A stretch of DNA of 64,000 bases from Branchiostoma floridae (taxonomy: Eukaryota; Chordata; Leptocardii; Amphioxiformes; Branchiostomatidae): contig NC_049990.1 in the NCBI RefSeq assembly GCF_000003815.2, positions 21,338,321 through 21,402,320 on the forward strand. The letters run 5' to 3'. Below are positions 23,801 to 34,500 of this stretch, one piece after another. Numbering within the stretch: the first letter of the stretch is position 1; every line of letters starts with the position of its first letter. A program made the position numbers and the translations under genes. The notes below the pieces were generated by a model, which did not search any database, had not been told where the DNA came from, and saw nothing but the letters and a program-made list of their open reading frames with translations.

Positions 23801-25245
23801 AATGGCATATCTACTAGTAATTAAAGAGTCCCAGGGGTTCAGCGTAAGCTTATGAGGGTGACGCTAGCCAACTTATTTTTGCCACGTCGAGCGCCGAAGG
23901 AAAGTCCGGGAAAATTTTTAAATCCTGCCCCCCTGAAACGCCATTTTTTTGGCTATTATAGAAAACTAAGTGAAATTACATTTCTATCAGTAAAAAATGT
24001 GTTTGAGGTTGACACGTCACATCCCCCAGCCATGATACATATTTTTACGAAGTCGATGACCGAAGGTGAATAGAGTGGCAAAGGAGATCCGGCTAAATTT
24101 TGAAATGTTGACCCTCTATAAAACGATATTTTGTGCATTTTGATGGGCAAATTTTTATTAGCAAACAGATCTTTGAGGTTGACACACATCCCCAACATAT
24201 TTTCAGAATTTTCGAGTTCCAAAGGCGCGAGGCGGCAGAAGGAGGACCATGGAAATTTTGAAATCTTGACCCTCTAAAATGATATTTCCTGCATTCTGAT
24301 GGGCAAATTTTGCTGGCAGACTAAGCCAACTTCAATGACATTTCTATTTGCAAAAAAGAAGATTTTTGAGGGTATATACCATATTTTTACCATGTCGATG
24401 ACCGAAGGTGAAAGGAGTCGCAAGTGAGGTCCGGCGAAATTTTGAAATCTTGATCCTCTGAAACGCAATTTCCTGTGTTTTGAAGGACTAAATTTACTGG
24501 TAGACTACGTTTCGACTTACGAAATTTGGGAGGCCAGGCTACGATTTACGGGTAATTTTTAGGCTTAATTACGCTTAACGTGAAATTTTTAGGCTAGATT
24601 ACGCCTGACGTGAAATACACTGGCTACGCTTTACGGTAAATTTTCCATCCTCACTACGAATTACGTGAAATAAAAAAGCTTACCCTACGAATTACGGGAA
24701 TTAAAAAGGCCTGCCTACGCCTTACGGAAAAGAGCATGCAGACCCTCTTTAAACCTTCCTGACCACTCAGGTTTCAAAATGAAGGCAACTTTTTTGGGAG
24801 GGGGCCCCAAATTTTTCTTCTTGGCATGGTCACAGTACTTTTGGCATGCCCAGAGGATGTCATCCATATAATCAAATGAGCATGGCCTTAGTTATCTTTT
24901 CCTAAATGACGCTATTTTGTTCTCTACAAACAGCGTGGAGGCGGTGGTGGTGGTAGCTATGGGGGAGGATATGGGCGTGGCCGGGGTGGTTTCCGTGGCG
25001 GCCGTGGGCGTGGTTATAATAACAGTGGTAGAGGCGGCTACTATGGTGGTGGTGGTGGTGGTGGTAACTACTACGGCGGTGGCGGCGGTACCTACTACGG
25101 TGGCGGTGGCCAGTATCAAACCGACTACGGCGGTGGCGATAGCTACGGAGGTGGGAGCTATGGTGGAAGCTATGGTGGCGGCAGTTACGGTGGCGGAAGC
25201 TACGGTGGCGGCTACGAGGGGGGTAGCTATGAAGGCAGCTACTAG
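17804..25245 (+). CDS. Gene 1: CIRBP/RBM3-like glycine-rich RNA-binding protein
   Basis: Single-RRM glycine-rich RNA-binding protein of the cold-inducible/hnRNP type, expected to bind nuclear and cytoplasmic RNA. Coding exons: 17804-17844, 19191-19231, 19545-19626, 20199-20286, 22722-22748, 24934-25245. Together they give 591 nt, 196 aa, with every junction GT-AG and in phase. The start has a GCCATGG context. The RRM covers about residues 14-94: RNP2 KLFVGGL, RNP1 RGFGFIKF, then IRVDYASAK. The C-terminal ~100 residues are RGG/GGY-rich (RGRGG, RGGRGRG, repeated SYGGG), a typical low-complexity, methylatable and phase-separating tail, ending EGSY-stop. Unlike genes 2 and 3, the whole tail is in one exon and there is no YQPY terminal exon. 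Its introns are full of MITEs. Structure is certain from the sequence; orthology to CIRBP/RBM3 rather than another small hnRNP is inference. Confidence 0.93.
17845..19190 (+). other. Gene 1 intron 2
   Basis: Holds an AAACATA short tandem repeat just after the donor (about 17852-17880) and the inverted-repeat element 18308-18880. Nothing else recognised. Confidence 0.6.
18308..18880. mobile_element. Element with ~75-bp imperfect terminal inverted repeats
   Basis: The left end (AAGAGGCTTTTTT...ACACAACCACAG...AACCGTCTGTCACCTTCTTCAGG) is inverted at the right end (CCTGAGGAAGATGACAAACGG...CCTGTGGTTTTGT...AGAGTCTCTT). Non-autonomous; lies in gene 1 intron 2. Confidence 0.7.
19191..19231 (+). CDS. 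Gene 1 coding exon 2 (RNP2)
   Basis: Acceptor TTCTACAG, donor G|GTAAGC, 41 nt. Encodes KLFVGGLDFGTSE, the RNP2 strand of the RRM. The exon length and phase are identical in genes 2 and 3. Confidence 0.93.
19545..19626 (+). CDS. Gene 1 coding exon 3
   Basis: Acceptor TTGAGCAG, donor CG|GTAAGT, 82 nt. Encodes RRM helix 1 and strand 2, ASLEEKFSQFG then ITDRDTGRS. Confidence 0.93.
20199..20286 (+). CDS. Gene 1 coding exon 4 (RNP1)
   Basis: Acceptor CTACAATAG, donor ACG|GTAAGT, 88 nt. Completes R and encodes GFGFIKF (RNP1) and helix 2, DEADAARNAMQ. Confidence 0.93.
20792..21263. mobile_element. 472-bp TIR element, copy 1
   Basis: Starts C-AGGGTATCCGCAGGT and ends ACCTGCGGATCCCCT, imperfect 15-bp terminal inverted repeats. 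By eye it is identical, base for base, to 22172-22643. No coding capacity. Lies in gene 1 intron 5. Confidence 0.8.
21264..22171. other. Spacer between the two 472-bp repeats, with a nested MITE
   Basis: A 908-bp interval containing the smaller inverted-repeat element 21393-21723, a poly-G run near 21423 and GGTTCTCGTCC...AACGTGG sequence of unknown origin. No open frame of note. Confidence 0.5.
21393..21723. mobile_element. Nested MITE with ~28-bp TIRs
   Basis: The left end CAGGTATCATGGCTGCCATC-AGAGTCTG is the imperfect inverse of the right end CAGACTCTGGTATGCTGTC-ATGATACCTG. About 330 bp, non-coding. Confidence 0.75.
22172..22643. mobile_element. 472-bp TIR element, copy 2
   Basis: Identical direct copy of 20792-21263 at an offset of exactly 1380 bp. 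Confidence 0.85.
22722..22748 (+). CDS. Gene 1 coding exon 5
   Basis: Acceptor TATCTTTCCAG, donor AAG|GTAAGA. The 27 nt encode IRVDYASAK, the last RRM strand. In genes 2 and 3 the counterpart is 33 nt (IRVDYASKKSE). Confidence 0.93.
22949..23368. mobile_element. hAT-type MITE, second copy
   Basis: TIRs TAGGGCTGGGTATCGGTACA and TGTACCGGTACCCAGCCCTA. The 8-bp flanks GCACACAG and GTACACAG match at 7 of 8 bases. Same family as 3043-3404, including GGACCGGTCCAGAAAAA. Lies in gene 1 intron 6. Confidence 0.85.
23530..24754. mobile_element. 1.2-kb element with perfect 20-bp TIRs
   Basis: GTTTAAAGAGGGTCTGCATG at 23530 is exactly inverted at 24735-24754. The ends contain several short tandem units built on ACGCTTTACGCTAAATTC or CTACGAATTACG. 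The middle holds about five ~185-bp units carrying GACCGAAGGTGAA and AAATTTTGAAATCTTGA. No transposase. Lies in gene 1 intron 6. Confidence 0.8.
24934..25245 (+). CDS. Gene 1 coding exon 6 (Gly-rich tail)
   Basis: Acceptor TCTACAAACAG, then 103 codons and TAG (25243-25245). Rich in RGG, GRG, GGY and SYGGG. The antisense and +1 frames over this exon are also open, but only because of the GGN repeats. Confidence 0.93.
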   Translation, partial: RGGGGGGSYGGGYGRGRGGFRGGRGRGYNNSGRGGYYGGGGGGGNYYGGGGGTYYGGGGQYQTDYGGGDSYGGGSYGGSYGGGSYGGGSYGGGYEGGSYEGSY

Positions 25246-27153
25246 CGAAGTCTTTCTCTGCATCCCCATGCTATCAGAGTGTCTGCAATGTTTTGCCAAT
25301 ATATAAAGTACTTTGTGTTTTGTTCATCGTACATGCTTAGCATCGGTGTGCCACACACTACTAGTATATGTGTAATGTCGGTCTTTTTCAGTCCCAACTG
25401 TATAACACATGGATTTCTGACAGGTTTCAGCTGTCGGTTTCACACCATTACAGTTCACTGACTGAATTTTCAAAAAGCCATTTGGTCTTTACAGGTTATT
25501 CTGACCCACTCACTTTTGTTTTGCATTTTGTTGGAATTGTAAGAAGTATGGGTTAACAGTACCCAGAGTAAAGTCCAGCATGTCCAATGTAAAAATGAGT
25601 GGTTAAAAATTTGATGAGGGCCCAAAAGTCTGTTGACAAGAAAAAGGGTAAAATTTGTTTTGGAAGGACGGCCCAAAACCCCTATCTTGCGACTATTTGA
25701 CACAGGTGAGCTTTTGCTCTAAAATGACGTTACAAACTGTTTACCAAAAATGGATGTTTTTTTTCTTTAGAACATTGTTGCAGGTTGAGAATTAGATATG
25801 GTATTGAGTAACTACAATATTGGGACATATGGTATCCCAGCATAATTGTTGCATTCCTTCTACAACCCTATCCCATTTCCAAGCGAAATGTTTATGATGC
25901 ACAGCAGTACCTCATGGCCATAGATAAAAGCATTTTAAACAGCAGCAGAAAAAGTGATGTACCTACATATATTTCTCAGGGTACAGCAGTGTTTTGATGT
26001 GCATCGAAAACTAGTTAGTAAAGCTACATAATCAACTTCCACTCACGATAGTATTAGATAGTTCACTTGTTTTGAGAAACATTGTAGTCAACTTCCAATG
26101 AAGTGTTATAGTACAATGGAAGTTGACATTGTTAATTGATGTTGTGGTTTGTGCACGCTATGTATCTACTTGTAGTCACCAGAGTAAAATAATCAGACCT
26201 AAGAAAGATGGACAACAGAAAAACTTTCAAGGAAGGAGAGCTTGTGAAGAATCTTGAGAAAATCACGTATGTACATTGGTTTAGCATGACGTTGACCTAT
26301 TTTTGAAGAAACTCCGAAGAGAACATGTTCTTTTTACCAGGCAAACCTAGTTTTGTATACTCAGGACTGATCGAAGACTTTTGTACCTTGTTACAGCTAA
26401 ATGAAAAGTTAAGAGCCTTATAGTGTCAACTTTGAATTGAGAAAAAAGGTGAAAGAGATGTTGCTCAAAGATGTATATCGTTGAAGAAATAGTTTTGTAT
26501 GTTTTTGTCAAAGCCTTTTGGGATTGAAGAACTGGTTGATAGCTTCTACAGTGTTACTGAAATGATTTTGTTTTAACGCCTACTTGTATGTATTGAAAAG
26601 GTTCTTTCCTCAGCAACTAAGTACACTCGAGTTCCTCCATGTACGTTGGTCCGTAGTTTTATTCCAGTGCAAATGAAAAGTGAAATTTTGTGAGCATGAA
26701 TTTCTGAAAAGTGCCTGTGAAAATGTGACTATCCAACTGTATGAATACCGATTTCAAAAATTATTTGTTGATTATTGTCTTTTAACAAAGATCACTTTGC
26801 AAGGGCTCTGCACACACTTTGTTGCAATACGTTTTTAAGTCATGTTTCAAATACGAGAAAAAAATGTAGGATACGATTTTCGATTAAGTTTAAAGTATTC
26901 AGCTTACATTGACATGTAAACTAGCGAACACAAATTTTTTTTTAGTAAAATTTCTTCCACCACTTACCTCTGAAACTCTTAACCTCAGTGAAGCACAGAG
27001 AAACTTTATGCATGTAACTTTCATTTCTTTCAAAGCACTATCAAAGATTATTACATGTTGTCTCGGACTAGTCACCAAGCTTCCTTGTAAACATGGCAAA
27101 CAAAACTTTTGTACATAACCACTACAGGAAACACTATGAACTGATGAAATAAA
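25246..27153 (+). other. Gene 1 3'UTR (inferred extent)
   Basis: Unbroken non-coding sequence after the stop. A candidate polyadenylation signal AATAAA lies at 27148-27153; earlier cleavage is possible. A hairpin-forming pair, TCAACTTCCA...TGGAAGTTGA, sits at about 26091-26126. Confidence 0.4.
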
Positions 27154-29043
27154 CCATGGTGACACTAGCTGAGGTCCTTATTGTCCCAACTTCGAACATT
27201 AGCACAGCAACTGGTATGGAAGGATGAGATCATGTTGTATGTGTGGTCTGTACGGTACGAGGGGTGATCAATAAATTCTCGGCCTCATCCAAAAAAAAAA
27301 TAAGCACAACTCAGATTTTGAAGCCTAGATGTCAAGTATAAATGAGTACCAGAATTCAAACTATTCTGATCATTACTTTACAAGCGACACATAGTAACGT
27401 TAGGTAAGGTAGAAGGAAACAAAAACATGGATAATTGAGCTGTGACCTGAAAGTCAGATACCTACTTCTTTCTCCTTGAAATAGGAAGAGAATCATTTTG
27501 AAGTCTTTTGTAAATGACAAAGAATTTACAGCATGGCAAACTTGACCCACGAGTCTGATCACAGTTCACTCGCTTTTCTCGCCACAAAAAGACGTTGCAT
27601 GGAAAGTAATAGTCTGTGTAACACAAACTCCGCTGTCCAGGGCTGTAACTGGCCCCTCCACACGGCAGATGTTTGTCGGGCTGCTATACGCGAGATTTAA
27701 TCAGGCTAGGAAAGTAATGACTGCAATGATTTGAAATTTGGAATATAGTGATAAAAGACTTCATTCTACTAAGATGTGCCCCGAAATTTGAGTTATGCTT
27801 ATCATTTCTTGGTGAGGCCGATTTCCCCTCGTAGCTTTCTTCATGGCATTCCAGGAGCGCTGATTTGCAAATTTCAGCACAAGAACCTGGAGGATAAGAT
27901 GCGCTCACGCCCGACAATAAACACCAGCGTTCGTGGAAGGCCACAGAGGAGGCCAGTGTTGGGAAGATTAAAGCAATAAACTGATCCTTTAGCCCAACTC
28001 GAGCCCCTTAGCAAAGAAATTTTTGAAAAATTTATTTTATTTAACACTAGCTGTCTTGATTTATCTAAAACTAGCTGTCACTGCCAGATGTGTTTCTTCA
28101 TTGTTGATGTGCATACAAAATAATATGAACACAGTAATAGCAAAGATGTTGATGATTAAAAATTAAGCTCACAGCTAAAGAATTACATGGCCAAGGACAT
28201 TGTTCTGATTTGGCAAGCTCCCTCCAGGCAACACAAGGTTCAAGTTGTCCTTTCTCGACAATTATTGGATGTATTTGGCAGTTCTTCTTAACAAATATAT
28301 CCAACGTTGCACACTTCAGGTTTTAAATGTTTGGTGAAACTCACAGCTTTAAAGAATAACTTGGTTTTCTGGCATACAAAATTGTCCATTAAGCAGCAAC
28401 AAAGCTTTTTAAATTTTTTTTAACACAGGGGATACCTTGATGTTGGGCTGTTGTGTGTAGGGTGTAAAGGGCTAGCCTGCATAAAAGTTTCAAGTCAATA
28501 TCTCTATCACTTAGTGGGTGTGGCCAATTGCTTTCAGCAATCAAAATGTGACAGTGGCACAAGTCTTTGATCTTACCAAGGAGCTTTTATCAAAAGGTGT
28601 AAAGAAAAAAACTTCCCATGACATTGAAAACAGATGAGATAGTATATGGTCAAAATGAACATTACAATGGAATGCACAGTAACCCCTTTGTAAGCTGATA
28701 ACAGAACGTTAGCAGCAAGCCTGGACAAACATACTATAACACTGACAAATTCCTCAAATGTCTCAGCTGCAAACATATCAAAATCTTACTTATGGCATGC
28801 CAGGCATACTTTCTTAAAAAGTCCTGTGTTTGAGTATCTCAGTATTTAACAACTGTAGGCTTTCTTTTCATTCAACATCAGCCATCTTGATGCAAGAGTT
28901 GTCATAAAAGCATGAACATAATCTCTCCTGTCCGAGTCCTCTGCACTATAAATTTCAACCTTGAGGTGACACATACCTGACTTCATAGTGTAGAAAAGCA
29001 ACGAGTCACAGTCTCATTTTAAAAGTTACGTCACAAGTCTTTC
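27154..29043. other. Between genes 1 and 2: no gene seen
   Basis: About 1.9 kb between convergent 3' ends. GGGGTGATCAATAAATTCTC followed by an A-run near 27263-27300 looks like a short transposon or retroposed tail. No open frame with recognisable domains. Confidence 0.35.
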
Positions 29044-29814
29044 TTTATTGGTGAAAAGAACTCCAAATTCTCACGTCTTACTTTTTCAGTTGTTGCCCCA
29101 TTTATCATACATTGACATGAACACATCTCCGATCAAATGAGTCACACGTACTAACGTAACATTTCAATCATCCAAGTCGACCATTCAGGAAAAGAACAAG
29201 ATACAAGATCAACAAACAAAATTGTCAACAGATCATTCTTGAGCAAACTGGTAGCTTCAAAGTACTTCAGCAACTCTTAACTTGGATTTAGAACATCACC
29301 AAGAAAATGTGTGAATTTAAAACCACTGATTCTTACTGGTAATGTTTAGTTGGTACAGCAATCTCATCTTCCACAATGAAGTTTGAAGCATCTATTGTAA
29401 TTAAGAACACAGGAACTGGAGGTATGGTGATACTGTAAAAATAGGTTTTTGTCCTTAAGCCACAACAACAACATACGTAAGTATAGTGCACTTTTTCAGG
29501 GGCTTAGCTTTTTGTTAGCTGTTCAGTACAATGTGTATGCTTTCTATTAAGTCTAAATTTTCATTCTAAAACAACAGTTCAACTCAAATAGTCAATCATG
29601 GCTTTAACTATCTACGAGATACAAAACCAGGTAAATGACCAAATTCAACATACAAACATCCTAAATGTCTGTAGCTGCATTTCTGCACAGCCAACAGACA
29701 TTGAGGATCACACACATTCAGATATAGTTCAGATATATGAAAACACTAGCTTAGTAACTTCAGTTGTAAACTTTCCTTCCTTATCTTCGGCTAAAGAAGG
29801 TGTTCTGCAGCTCT
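29044..29814 (-). other. Gene 2 3'UTR (inferred extent)
   Basis: Minus-strand sequence after the gene 2 stop. The AATAAA signal (TTTATT on plus, 29044-29049) lies in CACCAATAAA, matching the context of the gene 3 signal at 49526, which supports this end. Confidence 0.45.
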
Positions 29815-29829
29815 TCAGTATGGCTGGTA
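29815..29829 (-). CDS. Gene 2 terminal coding exon
   Basis: Acceptor TTGTTTCAG, then TAC CAG CCA TAC TGA: only four residues (YQPY) and the stop. Identical to the gene 3 last exon. Confidence 0.85.
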   Translation of the reverse strand, partial: YQPY

Positions 29830-31470
29830 CTGAAACAAGAATAGAGAAAAAAGATGAGAAAAATAAAAATTAATACCCTGAACATACATGCCACAAGACA
29901 GACCTTCTGAGCCTTGCTACTGTCAGCCTTGTTTGATTTTTGAAAAACTGAAGAACATGGTGTAAAAGTACATAGAAGACAAAGTCAAGTCTTGGAGGGA
30001 GAGGTTAAGTACTGAGGCTTCATTCTCACTGCTCTTTGTGTCTACCTTTATCCACATCAGACAAGGCTGGCAGCAAAGTTAGTGCCATATATCAACAGGT
30101 ATTCAGGATGTAGTCAGAAAAAACAGAGGGGAGGATGGAAGATGAGGAACCCAAACCGAAAACAACCACCAAGGTGAGTCAGTACCTGTTGACCGTGGTT
30201 CGGCCCTGCCCTTTGACCTTATGCCCACGTGAGTGACAAGGTTATTTTAAGAAATGTCACAGCAATGATCAACATATTATACAGTGTCTGTCATGTTTCC
30301 TCAATTTTTCAATGCACATGATTTCTGAGTCAAAGATCAAATACAAATTTTGAAAGCACGTTGAACTTTTCAGAAAATCCTTATACATGTACATTGTGTT
30401 TCATTGATGTCTTTCAATACTATAACTGTTTGATGATGTTAACTTGACAAAAAACAGGACAAAACCAAGTCAACAATTTGATTACATCTGTGGGTATGCA
30501 GCCATCAAAAAAGAGAAGAAAGTTTAAAGATACTCAGTGCAAAACTTCACCAGACCAATGAGTTGGATTGAAAAGCACAGAAGGGAAAGTCAAGGCACAC
30601 CAATCAAGGCAATCTGATGCAATACATGCTGTGATTTTCTTTAGCACTGCACTGCACTGCACACTGTTTTAACTCTGTAATACTATGTGCAGATATTGAC
30701 TTGTGCAAGATACTTCATCATAAAGTTAAATCAAGTAGAAAACACAAAATCACACTGCCAACTGTTTTGAAACACTTGCGAGGAATTTGCTTGGGAGCAT
30801 GCCTCCATGAACAAGACCTGGTACTCTTCAGAATATTGTAAGTTTGGGCTTACCCGTTGCTGGCGGGACTCGTATCCTGAAGAATCCTGTAGTATCCAAG
30901 AGAGAGGTTTTACTGGTGTTTCTACTTTTCACATCTTAGGAAATTTGAGATTATCTGCTACTTACAACAGAACCATTGGTATAGCAACACCTCTCTTTTT
31001 CACACCTACAAACAGTTGCAATGTACTCTTTTATGCTTTTTTTAGTACGAGTTGTTGTGTAGGAACTCATCACCAATCATTCCCCTTGAACTACAGATGT
31101 ACAAATTTGGCTAACAAGTTCGATGAAATGATTTTTCTGATTGAGATGTCTAATAACATCTAATTGCTAAAAAAAATCCTGCTCATTTCAAGCATGACAC
31201 CAACAGTTATGAGGCTTTTCCATGAATAACCTACATACTGTCAGTAAATTTTCTAAATTCAAAATCGTAAAACGAGCTGTCAAAGGGCAAACCAACTGTC
31301 TGGCCAACAGGCAATGATTTTTATTTACTACACATTATAAAATGGGAAGTAAAAGGGATCTAACTTCTGGAAAGTTTTTCTCCAATTTTTCAAGCAAAGT
31401 AGTGGCCCCCCTTATGCCCCTATCTGTACAAGTTAGCTGCAATTCTGTTTTGCCACATACACACACACAT

Positions 31471-31525
<55 letters not shown>

Positions 31526-34500
31526 CACACACACACAACTTAATATAAATGCATCATGGGGACTAAAATGAAACACTTTGCTCTGTCAATGTTACACATG
31601 TACTCACATCGTTGTAGCTACGGCGGCCACCACCACCACCATATCCGCCACTGTCGCCGTAATCACCGCCACGATATCCGCCGCCTCCACGTCTCCCGCG
31701 GCCGCCTCCGTAGCCACCGCCGCCGCCATATCCGCCGCCGCCGCCACCATACCGTCCACCTCCACCACGGCCGCCCCTGTAGCCGCCTCCGCCGCCGCCA
31801 CCCTGGCAGGAGAAAAACACAAATCCTTTAGTACACATAAAACAGACCTCCAACTCTTCATCAGAATGTTTAGAACATATTGTTCATACACAGGTGACTA
31901 TTTTAGGGACATTTTTGCAATCTATCTTTAGCAAAATTAAAGCACTGATATCGTTTAAAGCTCAGCTGGCAGTCCAACAAAATACACAAATAATCTCAAA
32001 CAAAATGTTGACACCATTACCAAATAACGCATGTAAATTTTGGTTCTCAATGGTGAACCTAACCCTAAACCACACTGTGTTTTTGTCTACTGAGGGTGTA
32101 TGGCTGCTACTCAAGAAAAGACAGTAGAAAAGTACATATTAAATGTCAATTTATACAAAGCAATAAACTCACTTCACTCTTCTTGCTGGCATAGTCCACA
32201 CGGATCTAAAGAGAAAACAAGAAGCCAAACAACAAAGAATAAGAAAGCGGTCAGTTTTCCCAAGGCAGTCGGCACCGGTCGGTATCTGAGTTTCTTTACA
32301 GCTGAACTGGCCTCACTGCTCATCTCACTGCTAGTGGCGTTCTGCTGGGAGCAAGGTGTTTACTCACAAAGTTCATTAACAGGAATACATGTTACACAAT
32401 AAATACACCACAATCTTTTTGTTTAAAACACTATTTAACAAATACATGTCACCTTGTGACTACATGTATTCTATATCTTAGCAGGTATGAAAGGAACACG
32501 GCAACTGCGGGAGATCAACTCATCTTTATTTTGGCTTAGGAACAGACCATCAGCTCTTGGCTGTTCAACAAAATCCCCTTGAGGAGTTTTTGATTCCTTC
32601 ACACGAGAGCAGCCATTCTTTAGCACAACACCATCAACAATTAACCTACCACTACGACTTGTAACAAACAAAAAACAACATACTGTATCCAAATGAAGAG
32701 TGTTGGAACTGGGATAAATTTCATTCATGAACCACACATACCACAAGAGCCCCTCAATAATTGAGAATTCTCAATAACTGAGCAGGCTTATTTCCTCTGC
32801 ATTTTGTACACTTGTAGACTGCACATTTACTTCTTCTCAAATTCAAAGTTCAGAAATTAGACCAATGTAGATATTTAAGTATTCCTATTGCACATTCATG
32901 GTTTATGTCAACATAATTTATCTCAATTCTCTAATATTGAGATGTTAAGACCTTCCAGTTGAATATGGGTAAAAAAAGTTGGCACATGAGTTTCTGTTGT
33001 AACTTGTATGGTTCCAACTTTTGTAAATAATGATGCATTTACAGATTGTGTCTGCATCATTAGTTTCTTTGTAATCAACTAACACTGAGCCAAATTTGTG
33101 CCATCTCCCATTCCCAATTCAACAGGGCAAAACAATCAAGAAATTACCTTTTTCATTATGACTGACAACCTAAATATTTGTGTGTATGATGTACAGTGCA
33201 TGTGTGTGTGTGTAGAAAACTTCCTGTGGGGCGGTGGTCTATGTTATTTGAACTCAGGCCACGCCCACTTCAGCGGCTTGCCGCTGTTCGGTCTCAATTC
33301 AGGACAATTTGTCCTTACCTGACCGACGCTTGGGTGGTTTGCCGACCCAGTTTTGTCGCCTTGGTTACACCGCTACCGCCGCCGACTCGAAGGGGTTGCC
33401 ACCGATCGCTTTTGGCTTACACCCGGAGCCGCCACCGCCGTCCACTCCAACGGTCATCCTTCTACTAGCCCCTACCATCCAAAATCATTTTACTTCTTCC
33501 TATTACGAGTTGGACATTAACAGGCTTCTCTTGTGCCTCTTCTAGGCTGCTGCTGTCTTACAGCTGTTCATAACCTATTCCAACACAAAATCTGTGAAAT
33601 TCTGTCAGAAACTAGACGCTGCAAAATTAGATAGGCATGCTTACTAAAGACATGCACAATACAATTCCAATGCTTATGTTTAGTTTCTTTGGTCTTTTTT
33701 TGCTTTTTTGTGACTTGTTTTAAAGCAAAAAAAGAATTTGTGCAGGGAATCCAAACTATTGCCATGTCAGATTTATTAATGGCCTGTGTCCACTCAATTT
33801 TTGACAAACCGCTTCACCTGTGGATTGTCACTTCATTGTTAAGTTTGTTTTTTTAAATCTCATTTTGGCATAGCTTGATAGCAATAATGCCTTATGAAAC
33901 TACCTTTTTCAACTTGGCAAGCTATTTAATTTTGCAAAGAAGTCATGTAGTCGATTCAATGCAAAAGTTTTTTGTGATAATTTTGTACCTTTGGCGGCAC
34001 CTTTAATGCTGGCCAAACAAAATTTTTTTTTTTACTTTTTTTTTCCATGCTTATTTTTGGCACCTCTCCCTCTAAGTCTTTATTGGGGGAAATTTGTCAC
34101 GTCCCAGTGTAAAATCACTTCTCGGTTCCTCTGGTCTTCATCATGATCCTTTTTCGGTGCAACCGTTCCAAAAAATAGTCCAAGCAGTCTGTGCGAAGTT
34201 CCTTCCGTTCGTCTAGGACCACAGCAACGAAAGACGTTTTCCACGCTATGTTTATATTGTCCACAGCTCCCGGCTAATTTAGATAAAGTTAACATGTTAG
34301 AATATTTTTGACGACGCCATCTTCTGAAAGTCTTTCTGGTTGGCCGATCCCTTAGTACTGTGTGTTATGATGTCAACAATTCGAACATTTACCTTCAATA
34401 TACAATCAAGATCTTAAGTTTCTTTAAGCTGAAGGGATTTCAACTCAAGTCAACCAAACAATCTGTTAATGAACAGAAAGAAGAATACAACTCCAATGAA

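Noticed and set aside
24892-25306. Antisense and +1 open frames over the gene 1 Gly-rich exon (Ala/Thr- or Val-rich)
   Set aside because: Shadow frames of GGN repeats. The RGG/GGY frame is fixed by the upstream RRM exons.
30807-31163. 118-codon plus-strand open frame, similar to 46667-46434 on minus
   Set aside because: It is the antisense of the cassette exon and its conserved flanks; the copies diverge in frame beyond the conserved island.
31335-31548. CVCV/THTH open frames
   Set aside because: Translations of the CA microsatellite.
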